DNA of 64,000 nucleotides from Zeimonas sp050187175 (GCA_050187175.1 JBFWXS010000005.1:62001-126000); one strand, 5' to 3'; counted from the stretch's first letter, positions 52,282-61,368 are shown. Program-made: numbers and translations. Notes: generated by a model from the letters alone, not told the origin.

Positions 52282-53090
52282 CGATTCGCCATCCTCGGGT
52301 CGAGCCGGTCGCGCAGGCTGTCGCCCAGCAGGTTCACGCCCAGCAGCGTCAACGCGATGCAGGCGCCGGGCACGATGGACAGCCAGGGCGCGCTGTCCAT
52401 GAACGGCCGGCTGGCGGCCAGCATGTTGCCCCAGGTCGGCGCCGGCGGCGGCACGCCCAGCCCGAGGAAGCTGAGTGCGCTCTCCGACAGCAGCACCCAG
52501 CCGAACATGCTGGTGGCCAGCACGACTATCGGCGAGACCACGTTGGGCAGCACGTGGCGCGCCATGGTGTAGAGCTCGCCGTTGCCTATCATCCGCGACG
52601 CTTCGATGTACTCCTTCTCACGGATCGAGATGACGGCACCGCGCACCACCCGCACCACCGACGGCGCGTAGGCCAGGCCCAGCGCGATGACGATGCCCCA
52701 CTTGTTCGGCCCAGTGATCGCCATGATGGCCAGCGCCAGCAGGATGCCGGGGAACGCGAGCAGCGCGTCGTTGACAGCCATCACGGCCCGGTCCGTCCAG
52801 CCGCGCATGAAGCCGGTGAACGCACCGAAGACGGTTCCCAGCGAGACAGCCAGCAGCACGGTGAGCAGCGCCACCAGCGCGCTGGCGGCCGCGCCGGCCA
52901 TGATGCGACTGGTCACGTCGCGGCCGAACTCGTCGGTGCCGAACCAGTGCGCCGCCGACGGCGGCTGCAGCCGCAGGCGGACATTGACCTGCAGCGGATC
53001 GAACGGCGTCCAGGCCGCGGCCAGCAGCGCGACGAGCGCGAGCAGCGCCACCAGTCCGCCGCCGATGAGCGTATTGGCGCGCAGCTTCAT
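52278..53090 (-). CDS. Peptide-type ABC permease (DppC-like)
   Basis: A 270-residue inner-membrane permease with six spans. The N-terminal stretch MKLRANTLIGGGLVALLALV leads into the first span; HWFGTDEFGRDVTSRIM is the hallmark of the DppC group, and the EAA loop reads EKEYIEASRMIGNGELYTMA. ATG at 53090 overlaps the DppB stop (ATGA); both ends overlap neighbours by 4 bp, so translation is coupled through the transporter genes. Confidence 0.95.
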   Translation of the reverse strand: MKLRANTLIGGGLVALLALVALLAAAWTPFDPLQVNVRLRLQPPSAAHWFGTDEFGRDVTSRIMAGAAASALVALLTVLLAVSLGTVFGAFTGFMRGWTDRAVMAVNDALLAFPGILLALAIMAITGPNKWGIVIALGLAYAPSVVRVVRGAVISIREKEYIEASRMIGNGELYTMARHVLPNVVSPIVVLATSMFGWVLLSESALSFLGLGVPPPAPTWGNMLAASRPFMDSAPWLSIVPGACIALTLLGVNLLGDSLRDRLDPRMANR

Positions 53091-54031
53091 TCGTAGGCCA
53101 CGCGCGGGTCGAACAGCGGGTAGCACAAGTCGATGATCAGGTTGACGAGCACATAGATCAGCGCGGTGAACAGGAGGCAGCCCTGCACGACCGGATAGTC
53201 GCGAGCAAAGATGGAATCGACCAGCAGGCGCCCGAGCCCAGGCAGCGTGAACACCGTCTCGAGCACGGCGATGCCGCCCAGCAGATTGCCCAGGATCAGA
53301 CCGATCAGCGTCAGCGTCGGCGCGAACGCGTTCGGAAACACGTGCCGCGCCAGCACCGTGCGCTCGGGCAGACCCTTGGCGCGAGCGTGCGTGACGTACT
53401 CGAGCCGCAGCACTTCGATCGCGCTGGCACGCGCCATCCGCGCGATCACGCCGATCTCGATCAGCGTCAGCGTGACCACCGGCAGAACCAGGTAGGTCAG
53501 CGCCTGCCGCGCATCCTCGGCAAAGCTGACGTAACCCACCACCGGCAGCCAGCCGAGCTCGACGCCGAACAGAAGCAGCAGCAGCAGGCCCAGCCAGAAG
53601 CTGGGAATCGACAGCAGCAGCGTCGCACCGGCGATCATCAGCAGATCACCGAGGCTGTCCTGCCGCCATGCCGCCAGCATGCCCAGCGGCACCGCGATGA
53701 GCCCGGCCAGCAGCACCGCGACCAGCACGATGGACGCGCTGACCTGGAAGCGCTCCAGCAGCAGCGGCAGCACCGGTTCGCCGTTCGTGATCGATCTGCC
53801 CAGATCGCCGCCGCCTACCTGCCGCAGCCAGTGCACGAACTGCGCCGGCAGCGGCTGGTCCAGCCCGAGGCGCATGCGCTGCTCGGCGATCTCCTCGGTG
53901 CTGGCGGCATCTCCCAGCATCAGCTGCACCGGATCACCGGGCACCAGCCGGATCAGCACGAACACCGCCAGCGCCACCAGCAGCAGCGTGGGGATGGTGG
54001 CGAGCAGCCGCTTCAGGACATAGGCACCCAT
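53087..54031 (-). CDS. Peptide-type ABC permease (DppB-like)
   Basis: A 314-residue permease with six spans: YVLKRLLATIPTLLLVALAV at the start, VRLVPGDPVQLMLGD-like motif after span 1 (LIRLVPGDPVQLMLGDAAST), and the EAA loop EVLRLEYVTHARAKGLPERT. It pairs with the DppC-like permease to form the channel. It lies 25 bp downstream of the binding-protein gene. Confidence 0.95.
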   Translation of the reverse strand: MGAYVLKRLLATIPTLLLVALAVFVLIRLVPGDPVQLMLGDAASTEEIAEQRMRLGLDQPLPAQFVHWLRQVGGGDLGRSITNGEPVLPLLLERFQVSASIVLVAVLLAGLIAVPLGMLAAWRQDSLGDLLMIAGATLLLSIPSFWLGLLLLLLFGVELGWLPVVGYVSFAEDARQALTYLVLPVVTLTLIEIGVIARMARASAIEVLRLEYVTHARAKGLPERTVLARHVFPNAFAPTLTLIGLILGNLLGGIAVLETVFTLPGLGRLLVDSIFARDYPVVQGCLLFTALIYVLVNLIIDLCYPLFDPRVAYE

Positions 54032-54056
54032 GCCGTGGGATCGCCGCGGCGCCCGC

Positions 54057-55685
54057 TCAGTTCAGCTTCACGCCCCAGAACCGCGGCTGCGCCGTGGCCC
54101 AGGGCTTGTAGCCGCTGACGCTCTTGCGATAGCCGACGATGTCGGTGCCGTTGTACAGAACTATCATCGGTACGTCTTCGATGAACTTCTCGTGCAGCTT
54201 GTCGATCAGCGCCTGCCGCTTGGCACGGTCGTTGACGACCATGGCCTCGGCCAGCAGCTGCTGCGCCTCCGGTGAATCCCAGACCTTGCGCGGCTGCCGC
54301 GCCTTGGGGCCGGACAGCATCTCGAAGCTCAGCGCCGGATCCAGGCGCGCCGAGTACGGAAAGGACATGGCCTGGTAGTCGCCCTTGTTGTAGCGGTCCA
54401 GCTGCGTGGCCCAGTCCACGACCTCGATCTCGATGCGCAGGCCGGCCTGCTGCGCCATGCCCTGCGCCAGCACCGCCGCGTCGAAGGTGCTCTGATAGCG
54501 CTTGTTCGCCAGCAGCTTGATCGGCTGCCCCTTGTAGCCGGCCTCGGCCAGCAGCTTGCGGGCCGCCGCCGGATCGGGCGTGAAGCCCTTCGCCTGCACC
54601 GGCCCGTAGTACGAACTCGCCAGCGGGATCGGCGAATGGTTCAGCTTCGACGTCCCCTGCGTGATGGCCTCGACTATCTGCGCCGAGTCGATCGCCAGCG
54701 CGATGGCGCGGCGCACGCGCACGTCCTGCAGCAGCGGATCCTTGGTCTGGAACAGGATACCGTTCAGGTTCATCGTCGGCGCCAGCTCGATAGCCAGCGC
54801 CGGGTTCCTGCGCAGCTCGGCCAGATCGGAAGCCGACAGATCGGGCACGATGTCGACCGCGCCGGATACCAGCGCGGCCTTGGCCGCGGCCGCGTCCGGA
54901 ATGATGACGAAGCGCACCTTGTCGACCAGCGCCTGCTTGCCGCCGGTATTGCCGTCGCGCGGCCCGCTGCGTCCCACGTAGCCGTCGAAGCGCTGCAGCT
55001 CGATGAACTGGCCCTTGCGCCACTCGCCGAGCTTGAACGGTCCGGTGCCGATCGGCGCCTGCCACTTGCCGTCGGGTCCCAGCGAGTCCTTGTGGACGAT
55101 GCCGGAGCCGCCGCAGTCCGCGCGCGCCATATTGGTCAGCACCAGCGCGCTGGGCTTGTCGAAGCGGAACACCACCGTGCTCGAGTCGGGTGCTTCCACC
55201 GCTTCGAGCTTGGCCTGGCCGCGGCCGTCGAATTCCGACAGACAGCGCCACTGCGTGGCCGGATCCATGAAGCGCTTCCAGGCCCACAGAACGTCCTGCG
55301 CGCCGAGCGCGGCGCCGTTGTGGAACCTCACGCCCGAGCGCAGCTTGAACGTATAGGCCTTGCCGTCCGGCGACAGCTCTACCGTCTCGGCCAGCAGCGG
55401 GCCGACCGATGCATCCTCGCGAAAGGCCACCAGCCCCTCGACGACGTGCGCGATCACCGCATCGGTATTGGCATCGCGATTGACGCCCGGATCGGTGCTG
55501 CGGATGTCGGCGTTCAGCGCCGTTCGCAGCGTGCCGCTCTGCGCGGCTGCCGCACCCGCGAGTGTCAGCGTGGCAGCGGCAGCGGCCGCCCAGACCAGCA
55601 TCGTTCCGGACCGCCGCGCCTCAGCGCCGCGCAGCGCGTGCCGCCGTTCAAACCCGTGTGCTGCTGCATCGATTCGCTTGTTCAT
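54057..55685 (-). CDS. Peptide-type ABC substrate-binding protein (SBP family 5)
   Basis: A 542-residue periplasmic protein. The N-terminus has a positively charged leader and a late signal peptide (TMLVWAAAAAATLTLAG, cleaved near AAAAQ, about residue 49). The mature part has the family motifs LNADIRSTDPGVNRDANT, AETVELSPDGKAYTFKLRSG, VRFHNGAALGAQDVLWAWKR and RRAIALAIDSAQIVEAITQG. Family 5 proteins bind peptides, opines, nickel chelates and other amides, so the ligand is open. ATG at 55685 with GGGGGAG upstream. It lies between the C45 hydrolase (20 bp) and the permeases. Confidence 0.93.
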   Translation of the reverse strand: MNKRIDAAAHGFERRHALRGAEARRSGTMLVWAAAAAATLTLAGAAAAQSGTLRTALNADIRSTDPGVNRDANTDAVIAHVVEGLVAFREDASVGPLLAETVELSPDGKAYTFKLRSGVRFHNGAALGAQDVLWAWKRFMDPATQWRCLSEFDGRGQAKLEAVEAPDSSTVVFRFDKPSALVLTNMARADCGGSGIVHKDSLGPDGKWQAPIGTGPFKLGEWRKGQFIELQRFDGYVGRSGPRDGNTGGKQALVDKVRFVIIPDAAAAKAALVSGAVDIVPDLSASDLAELRRNPALAIELAPTMNLNGILFQTKDPLLQDVRVRRAIALAIDSAQIVEAITQGTSKLNHSPIPLASSYYGPVQAKGFTPDPAAARKLLAEAGYKGQPIKLLANKRYQSTFDAAVLAQGMAQQAGLRIEIEVVDWATQLDRYNKGDYQAMSFPYSARLDPALSFEMLSGPKARQPRKVWDSPEAQQLLAEAMVVNDRAKRQALIDKLHEKFIEDVPMIVLYNGTDIVGYRKSVSGYKPWATAQPRFWGVKLN

Positions 55686-55705
55686 GGCTCCCCCGCCCGC
55701 ATGGC

Positions 55706-56827
55706 TCAAAGCTGATAGCTGAAGAATTCGCGATTGAGCGCCGGCAGCGGCGCCACCTGCATCGCACCACGCGCCGGCTCCATGATGATCATGGCCACGG
55801 TCGCGCTCAGATTGTTGCTGGTATTCAGCCGCGGCGGCCGGCACACCGACCACGGCGTCTGATAGTCATCGAACAGCGCCTCGCGCAGATCGTCGACGGT
55901 CAGCTCGCCGATCCGGGGCTGCAGCGCCTCGCGCACGCGCACGTCGCGGTACAGGCTGTCCGGCGTGGACTCGACGCCGGTGTCCTTCAGCTTGGACAAG
56001 GCCACCGGACTGGTGAAGTGATTGGCGTGAACCAGCAGGCCGTTCTGCGGTGCGACCGGGAAGGTCTCGTCGGGCGCGCATTCCATGTCGAGCACGAAGC
56101 CGCCGGCGTGGCTGACGATCATGTTGTTGGCCGCCGACTTCGGCGTGCAGTAGACGGTGCGCAGCGCCAGCGCCAGCTGCGACTGCTCGAGCACCTTGCG
56201 GCGGATCAGCGCCAGCGGCACGCCGATGTCGCGATAGTCGCGGTCCGACTGCAGATAGTTGGCCGTGATCGCGATCCCAGCCGCGTTCAGGCCGGCACGC
56301 GCCAGGCCGCCGGCTTCGGTGAAGGTCAGGATGTCCGGCCCGTCGTCGCGGCGCACGCGCAGCACGATCGATGTCGTCGCGCACTCGGCCTTCCAGTCCC
56401 AGTTCTGGGCGTGAATCAGGACGCGGTCGCGCGTCGCCGGCGGCAGCATGACCACGCCGGTGCAGCCATCGGGATTGCGGTCGTCGGCTTCGCGCGCCGC
56501 GCGCTTGCCCAGCTGCAGGATCTCGGTGCGTGCATTGATCAGCACCACCGATTCGAATTCGATGTCGGCGCCTTCGGCGATGCCGCGCATCTCTTCGACA
56601 TAGCTCGGATCGAAGTCATCGATGCGCGGCACGAAGTCGGACACCAGCCGTCGGATCTGCGCGTCGCTCAGCCCCATGTCGCGCAGCTGCGCCAGATAGT
56701 GGGCCGCGCTGGCCTTGACTCTGCCTGCGGCCTGCTGGCCATGCTGGCGGCCGCGCTCGAGCGGACTGCCGTGCGTGTCGACCAGCGGAAAGCGCTCGAT
56801 CGGAAATGAAACGGCTTCGGTGCTCAC
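55706..56827 (-). CDS. C45-family autoproteolytic amidohydrolase/acyltransferase
   Basis: A 373-residue Ntn-hydrolase of the isopenicillin-N acyltransferase (C45) family. Autocleavage would expose Cys122 in NPDGCTGVV as the N-terminal nucleophile; the active-site surroundings VLIHAQNWDWKAE and GGLARAGLNAAGIAITANYL are present. Such enzymes hydrolyse or transfer acyl groups on amides, and have no signal peptide here. The GTG start at 56827 overlaps the aminotransferase stop (GTGA). With an omega-aminotransferase upstream and an amide-type importer downstream, it probably deacylates an imported N-acyl compound. Confidence 0.9.
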   Translation of the reverse strand: MSTEAVSFPIERFPLVDTHGSPLERGRQHGQQAAGRVKASAAHYLAQLRDMGLSDAQIRRLVSDFVPRIDDFDPSYVEEMRGIAEGADIEFESVVLINARTEILQLGKRAAREADDRNPDGCTGVVMLPPATRDRVLIHAQNWDWKAECATTSIVLRVRRDDGPDILTFTEAGGLARAGLNAAGIAITANYLQSDRDYRDIGVPLALIRRKVLEQSQLALALRTVYCTPKSAANNMIVSHAGGFVLDMECAPDETFPVAPQNGLLVHANHFTSPVALSKLKDTGVESTPDSLYRDVRVREALQPRIGELTVDDLREALFDDYQTPWSVCRPPRLNTSNNLSATVAMIIMEPARGAMQVAPLPALNREFFSYQL

Positions 56828-58176
56828 GGATTCTCCAGGCTGCGCAGGGCAGTGTCCACGGTCTCGACCAGGCGCTCGACTTCCTCGCGGCGCGCGATCA
56901 GCGGCGGCGACAGCGCGATCGTGTCGCCGACGGGCCGCACCAGCACGTCCTGCGCCAGGCAGGCGGCGGCCACCGCCTGGCCGGCCGCACCGGGTGCGCC
57001 TGGCCGGGCCTGCAGTTCGATGCCGGCCAGCAGACCGATATTGCGAATGTCGATCACGCCGGGGGCGCTGCGCAAGCCGTGCGCCAGCGCCTCGAAGGCC
57101 GGCGACAGTTCGGCGGCGCGCTGCGCCAGCGCCTCGTCGCGATGCACGTCGAGCGTGGCCAGCGCCGCGGCGCAGGCCAGCGGATGCCCGGAGTACGTAT
57201 AGCCGTGCGCCAGCTCGACGCCCTCCTCCGGCCCCTGCATGAAGGCTTGATAGACGTCAGCGCTGACCAGCACTGCACCCATGGGCACGGCCGCGTTGGT
57301 CAGCCCCTTGGCCAGCGTGACGATGTCGGGGCGCACGCCGAAGCGCGTCGCGGCCAGCGGTGCGCCGAGACGGCCGAAACCGGTGATCACCTCGTCGAAG
57401 ATCAGCAGGATGCCGTGCCGGTCGCAGATGCCGCGCAGCGCCTGCAGGTAGCCTTGCGGCGGCGGCAGCACGCCTGTGGAACCGGCCACCGGCTCCACGA
57501 TCACTGCCGCCACCGTGGCCGGATCGTGCAGCGCGAGGATCGCCTCGAGCGCATCGGCCTTGTCGGCGCCGTGCGGCGGCAGCCCGCGCGAGAACGCATT
57601 GCGCGCCGGGTCGTGCGTATGCGGCAGATGATCGGTGCCCGGCAGCAAGGGCCCGAACGCGCTGCGATGCTTGCCAATGCCGCCCACCGACAGCCCGCCG
57701 AAGCCCATGCCGTGATAGCTGCGCTCGCGGCCGATCAAGCGGAAGCGGCCGCCGTGGCCGCGCGCACGATGGTAGGCCAGCGCGATCTTCAGCGCAGTGT
57801 CGACCGACTCGGACCCCGAGTTGGTGAAGAACGCATGGGCCAAGCCGTTGCCTGCCCAGTCGCACAGACGATCGGCCAGCTCGAACGCAGCCGGATGCGA
57901 AACCTGGAAGCTGGAGGCGAAGTCCAGCTCGCCGAGCTGCCGAGTCATCGCTTCGACGATGCGCGGATGCCGATGGCCGGCATTGACGCACCACAGGCCG
58001 GCGATGCCGTCCAGGATGCGGCGTCCGTCGCGGTGCCGGTAGTACATGCCGTCAGCGCCGACCAGCAGCTGCGGCGCGCGCTTGAAGCGGCGGTTCGGGG
58101 TGAACGGCATCCAGTACGCGTCCAGAATGGGCACGCCACCCTGCCGCCCGGCCTGTGCTGCTTGCAGTGTCGTCAT
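56824..58176 (-). CDS. Class III omega-amino acid:pyruvate-type aminotransferase
   Basis: A 450-residue PLP enzyme. The N-terminal WMPFTPNRRFKRAP is characteristic of beta-alanine/omega-amino acid:pyruvate transaminases. PLP contacts: NSGSESVDTALKIALAYHRA, Asp261 in LIFDEVITGFGRLG, and Lys290 in VTLAKGLTNAAVPMG forming the Schiff base. It moves an amino group from an omega- or beta-amino acid or amine to pyruvate. ATG at 58176; the longer frame lies beyond the promoter. It is the first gene of the seven-gene minus-strand operon and is divergent from the GntR regulator. Confidence 0.93.
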   Translation of the reverse strand: MTTLQAAQAGRQGGVPILDAYWMPFTPNRRFKRAPQLLVGADGMYYRHRDGRRILDGIAGLWCVNAGHRHPRIVEAMTRQLGELDFASSFQVSHPAAFELADRLCDWAGNGLAHAFFTNSGSESVDTALKIALAYHRARGHGGRFRLIGRERSYHGMGFGGLSVGGIGKHRSAFGPLLPGTDHLPHTHDPARNAFSRGLPPHGADKADALEAILALHDPATVAAVIVEPVAGSTGVLPPPQGYLQALRGICDRHGILLIFDEVITGFGRLGAPLAATRFGVRPDIVTLAKGLTNAAVPMGAVLVSADVYQAFMQGPEEGVELAHGYTYSGHPLACAAALATLDVHRDEALAQRAAELSPAFEALAHGLRSAPGVIDIRNIGLLAGIELQARPGAPGAAGQAVAAACLAQDVLVRPVGDTIALSPPLIARREEVERLVETVDTALRSLENP

Positions 58177-58200
58177 GCCGGGCAGTCTAGCCGTGCCGAA

Positions 58201-58224
58201 TGTATTATTGGCATCAAAAATACA
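58201..58224. promoter_or_regulatory. Inverted repeat between the aminotransferase operon and the GntR gene
   Basis: TGTATT and AATACA flank 12 bases that contain a smaller TTG-GCAT-CAA palindrome. It lies 24 bp before the aminotransferase ATG and 34 bp before the first GntR ATG: a likely operator for the divergent regulator. Confidence 0.5.
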
Positions 58225-58258
58225 AACTTTTGAACGCGGCCGCGTACAATCCGCGCGC

Positions 58259-59182
58259 ATGTCGCCCACGCGCATGTCGCCGTCCCCGCCCATGCTCCCG
58301 ACCAGCCCGCTGCACGCCGATCTCGCGCGCCAGTTCGTCCAATGGGCGGTGGCGCAGCGGCTGCCGGCCGGCACACATCTGACCGAGCAAGCGGTGGCGC
58401 AGCGTCTGGCCGTGTCGCGCACGCCGGTGCGCGCGATGCTCGACGCTCTGGTGCAGCAGCAGCTGGTCGAACGGCGGCCGCGGCGCGGCTACTTTCTCGC
58501 CGCCGACGGCGAGACGCTGGAGCAGCATCTGCGCACGCTGCCCGACGACCGTGTCGAAGCGCTGTGCAACCGGCTGCTGATGGATCGCGTCACCGGCCGG
58601 CTGCCCTTGCGCTGCTCGGAGCGCGAGCTGCGTACGCTCTATCCCGGATCGCGCACGCAGCTGGAGCAGGCGCTGTTCAAGCTCGTCCGCGACGGCCTGC
58701 TGCGCCGGCGCCGGGGCCTGGGCTGGGAATTCGCCGACGCGCACGATTCGCCGCAGGCCGAGCTCGAAAGCTATCGCTTCCGGATGCTCGTCGAATGCAA
58801 TGCGCTGCTCGCGCCGGGCTACGCACTCAGCGCCGAGCGGCTCGGCGCGCTGCGCGCACGCCACCACGCCTTGCTGCAGGCCTCGCGGCAGCCGCGCTGG
58901 ACCGATTTCTGGGACGTCAACGCCGAGTTCCACGAAACGCTCGCCGCCGGCGCCGGCAACCGTTTCATCCTGAGCACGATCCGCGAGCAGAACCGGCTGC
59001 GCCGGCTGACCGACCTGGCCGACTATCCGTCGCTGCCGCGCGAGCGTCGCGCGCATACGGCCTACGAACACCTGGCGATCCTGGATGCGATCGAAGCCGG
59101 CGACATGCCGCGGGCCGCCGAGCTGATGCGCGCGCATCTGCAGTCGGCCAGCGACATCGTCGCGGCGCGCGCTACGGGCTGA
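58259..59182 (+). CDS. GntR-family regulator with two winged-helix domains and an FCD-like domain
   Basis: A 307-residue regulator, if the first ATG is used; ATGs at 58274 and 58292 are alternatives. The first HTH is HLTEQAVAQRLAVSRTPVRA with the wing RRPRRGYFL. A second, related stretch (LYPGSRTQLEQALFKLVRDG, then LLRRRRGLGWEF) looks like a second winged helix. The C-terminal part (about 165-300) is FCD-like, with the metal/ligand histidines in DVNAEFHETLAAGAGN and the final helix SDIVAARATG. Divergent from the aminotransferase operon. A TACAAT at 58245-58250 would place the start site within a few bases of the first ATG. Confidence 0.88.
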   Translation: MSPTRMSPSPPMLPTSPLHADLARQFVQWAVAQRLPAGTHLTEQAVAQRLAVSRTPVRAMLDALVQQQLVERRPRRGYFLAADGETLEQHLRTLPDDRVEALCNRLLMDRVTGRLPLRCSERELRTLYPGSRTQLEQALFKLVRDGLLRRRRGLGWEFADAHDSPQAELESYRFRMLVECNALLAPGYALSAERLGALRARHHALLQASRQPRWTDFWDVNAEFHETLAAGAGNRFILSTIREQNRLRRLTDLADYPSLPRERRAHTAYEHLAILDAIEAGDMPRAAELMRAHLQSASDIVAARATG

Positions 59183-59295
59183 GCGGCACGGCGCTCTGCC
59201 GCCGCCCGCCAGACGATTCCGAGGGACCCGCGGGCCGACGGGCCGGCCCGATCAGCGCTACGATGCCAGTCAGGCGCCCGCGCGCAGGAGATTCC

Positions 59296-59964
59296 ATGCT
59301 CGACTCCATCACCTGGCCGGCCACCTGGACCGGCATGCTACCCGACAGCGTAGTCGCCCATCTGCCCGAGCTGGCGCTGGCCGCCGCGCTGGCCTGGGGC
59401 GCGGGTTTGCGGCTGTACCTGGTGGTGTTCCTGTTCGGCCTGGCAGGCAGCCTGGGCTGGTGGCCGCTGCCGCCGCATCTGCAGGTGCTGGCGCATCCGC
59501 TGGTGCTCGGCTCGGCCGGCTTCATGGCGCTGATCGAGCTGTTCGCCGACAAGCTGCCGTGGCTGGACAGTGCCTGGGATGCGGTGCAGACCTTCATCCG
59601 CATTCCGGCCGGCGCCGCGCTGGCGGCCGGCGTATTCGGTGACACCGGGGCGGCCACGGCAATGGCCGCGGCGCTGCTCGGCGGCACGCTGACGGCCACC
59701 ACGCATTTCGCCAAGTCCGGCACGCGCGCGACGGTCAATGCATCGCCGGAGCCGTTCTCGAACCTGGCGCTGTCGTTCACCGAGGATGTCGCGGTGATCG
59801 GCGGCACCTGGCTCGCCGTTCAGCATCCGGTGCTGTTCCTGTGCCTGCTGCTGCTGTTCGTGGTGGCTGCCGTCCTGCTGCTGCGGCTGCTGCTGCGCGG
59901 CCTGCGCCGGCTGCTGAGGGCACGCCCGCGGCCGCCGGCAACCGGCGGCGGCCATCCGATTTAG
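59296..59964 (+). CDS. DUF4126 membrane protein
   Basis: A 222-residue polytopic protein of the DUF4126 family, function unknown. About five to six hydrophobic segments. Family stretches include LALAAALAWGAGLRLYLVVF, GSAGFMALIELFADKLPWLD and GTLTATTHFAKSGTRATVNA, followed by PEPFSNLALSFTEDV. The C-terminus is Leu/Arg-rich. ATG at 59296 with AGGAG 7 nt upstream; the much longer open frame upstream is a shadow of the GntR gene. Confidence 0.88.
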   Translation: MLDSITWPATWTGMLPDSVVAHLPELALAAALAWGAGLRLYLVVFLFGLAGSLGWWPLPPHLQVLAHPLVLGSAGFMALIELFADKLPWLDSAWDAVQTFIRIPAGAALAAGVFGDTGAATAMAAALLGGTLTATTHFAKSGTRATVNASPEPFSNLALSFTEDVAVIGGTWLAVQHPVLFLCLLLLFVVAAVLLLRLLLRGLRRLLRARPRPPATGGGHPI

Positions 59965-60015
59965 AATCGGCGGATCCCAGCCGCGATCGGTGCGACGCGT
60001 TGCCGGAGCTCATCC

Positions 60016-60912
60016 ATGAAGTGGTTCATTCTCGCCCTGTTCGGGCTCAGCACGATCTACGTCCATCGCCGCGGGCGCGAGCGGCTCGGCTTCCTGCGCC
60101 AGGTCTCGGATCACTCGACGCTGTTCGCGCCGGTCAACGTGCTGATGTACGCGTTCTCGCGCGTGCCGAACACACCGTACGTGCCGATCGAGCAGTTCCC
60201 CGAGCTCAGGCCGCTGCTGGAACACTGGCACGAGATCCGCGACGAGGCGCTGGCCATGCGCGAAGCGCAGCGCATCCGCGCATCGCAGCAGTACGACGAC
60301 GTCGGCTTCAACTCGTTCTTCCGCACCGGCTGGAAGCGCTTCTACTTGAAGTGGTACGACGAAAGCCATCCATCGGCCGCCACGCTGTGCCCGCGCACGA
60401 CTGCGCTGCTGCGTGGGTTGCCGTCGGTGAAGGCAGCGATGTTCGCCGAACTGCCGCCGGGCAGCCATCTGGTGCGCCATCGCGACCCGTACGCCGGCTC
60501 GCTGCGCATGCACCTGGGGCTGGCCACGCCGAACGACGACGGCTGTTTCATTGAAGTCGACGGCCAGCGCTACAGCTGGCGCGACGGCGAGGCGGTGGTG
60601 TTCGACGAGACGTATCTGCACGTCGCGCGCAACACGACTCAGTCGGACCGCGTGATCCTGTTCTGTGACATCGAGCGGCCGCTGAGGTTCCGCTGGGCGC
60701 AGGCCTTCAACCGCTGGTTCGGCCGGCATGTGATGACGGCCGCGACCTCGCCCAACGATGCCGGCGACCGCACCGGCGGCCTGAACCGCGTGTTCGGCAA
60801 GGTCTATGCGGTCCGCCTGCTCGGCAAGCGGCTGAAGGCCTGGAACCGCACGGCCTACTACCTGGTCAAGTGGGCGCTGATCGGCGGCCTGCTGGCGCTG
60901 ATTTTTCTCTGA
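60016..60912 (+). CDS. Aspartyl/asparaginyl beta-hydroxylase-like dioxygenase (LpxO-like)
   Basis: A 298-residue Fe/2-oxoglutarate enzyme anchored by an N-terminal span (MKWFILALFGLSTIYVH) and a C-terminal hydrophobic end. The iron site is His155-Arg-Asp157 (LVRHRDPYAGS) plus His202 (DETYLHVARN), and Arg213 is placed to bind 2-oxoglutarate. LpxO hydroxylates the secondary acyl chain of lipid A, and the membrane anchor and length fit it; other members act on ornithine lipids. It stands alone on the plus strand, convergent with glnB. Confidence 0.88.
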   Translation: MKWFILALFGLSTIYVHRRGRERLGFLRQVSDHSTLFAPVNVLMYAFSRVPNTPYVPIEQFPELRPLLEHWHEIRDEALAMREAQRIRASQQYDDVGFNSFFRTGWKRFYLKWYDESHPSAATLCPRTTALLRGLPSVKAAMFAELPPGSHLVRHRDPYAGSLRMHLGLATPNDDGCFIEVDGQRYSWRDGEAVVFDETYLHVARNTTQSDRVILFCDIERPLRFRWAQAFNRWFGRHVMTAATSPNDAGDRTGGLNRVFGKVYAVRLLGKRLKAWNRTAYYLVKWALIGGLLALIFL

Positions 60913-60920
60913 CTTTTCTC

Positions 60921-60948
60921 TGACGGCTGGCCCAGGGCCGGCTGGTCA
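60921..60948. terminator. Hairpin between the convergent LpxO-like and glnB genes
   Basis: Bases 60921-60932 can pair with 60936-60948 (CGGCTGGCC with GGCCGGCTG and flanking TGAC/GTCA) with two G-T pairs and a bulge. There is no T-run, so this is a weak bidirectional terminator candidate. A doubled TTTTCTCTGAC precedes it. Confidence 0.35.
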
Positions 60949-61029
60949 GGCACCGGCCGACGCCGCTGGCTCCGCCGGCTCCCGGCACGCGCCTCTCTGC
61001 CGCCCGGGGCGCGCGCCCGTGCTGCGTCC

Positions 61030-61368
61030 TCAGATGGCCGACTCGCCCGTCTCGCCGGTGCGGATGCGCACCACCTGCTCTACGTCGGAGACGAAGATCT
61101 TGCCGTCGCCGATACGGCCGGTGCGCGCAGCCTTGACCACGGCGTCGATCGCCGACTCGACGGCGCCGTCGGGCACGATCACCTCGACCTTCACCTTGGG
61201 CAGGAAGTCGACCACGTATTCCGCGCCCCGATACAGCTCCGTATGCCCCTTCTGGCGGCCGAACCCCTTGACCTCGGTGACGGTCAGTCCGCTGACGCCG
61301 ACCTCGGCCAGCGCTTCGCGCACCTCGTCGAGCTTGAAGGGCTTGATGATCGCTGTGATCCTTTTCAT
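61030..61368 (-). CDS. glnB: Nitrogen regulatory protein P-II
   Basis: A 112-residue trimeric PII protein reporting nitrogen and 2-oxoglutarate status by controlling GlnD/GlnE/NtrB-type partners. It begins MKRITAIIKPFKLDEVREAL. The uridylylation site is Tyr51 in ELYRGAEYVVDFLPK, and the C-loop VRIRTGETGESAI completes the family. It lies 116 bp after nadE on the same strand; this pairing is frequent in Burkholderiales. No ammonium transporter is adjacent, favouring GlnB over GlnK, but that is inference. Confidence 0.95.
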   Translation of the reverse strand: MKRITAIIKPFKLDEVREALAEVGVSGLTVTEVKGFGRQKGHTELYRGAEYVVDFLPKVKVEVIVPDGAVESAIDAVVKAARTGRIGDGKIFVSDVEQVVRIRTGETGESAI

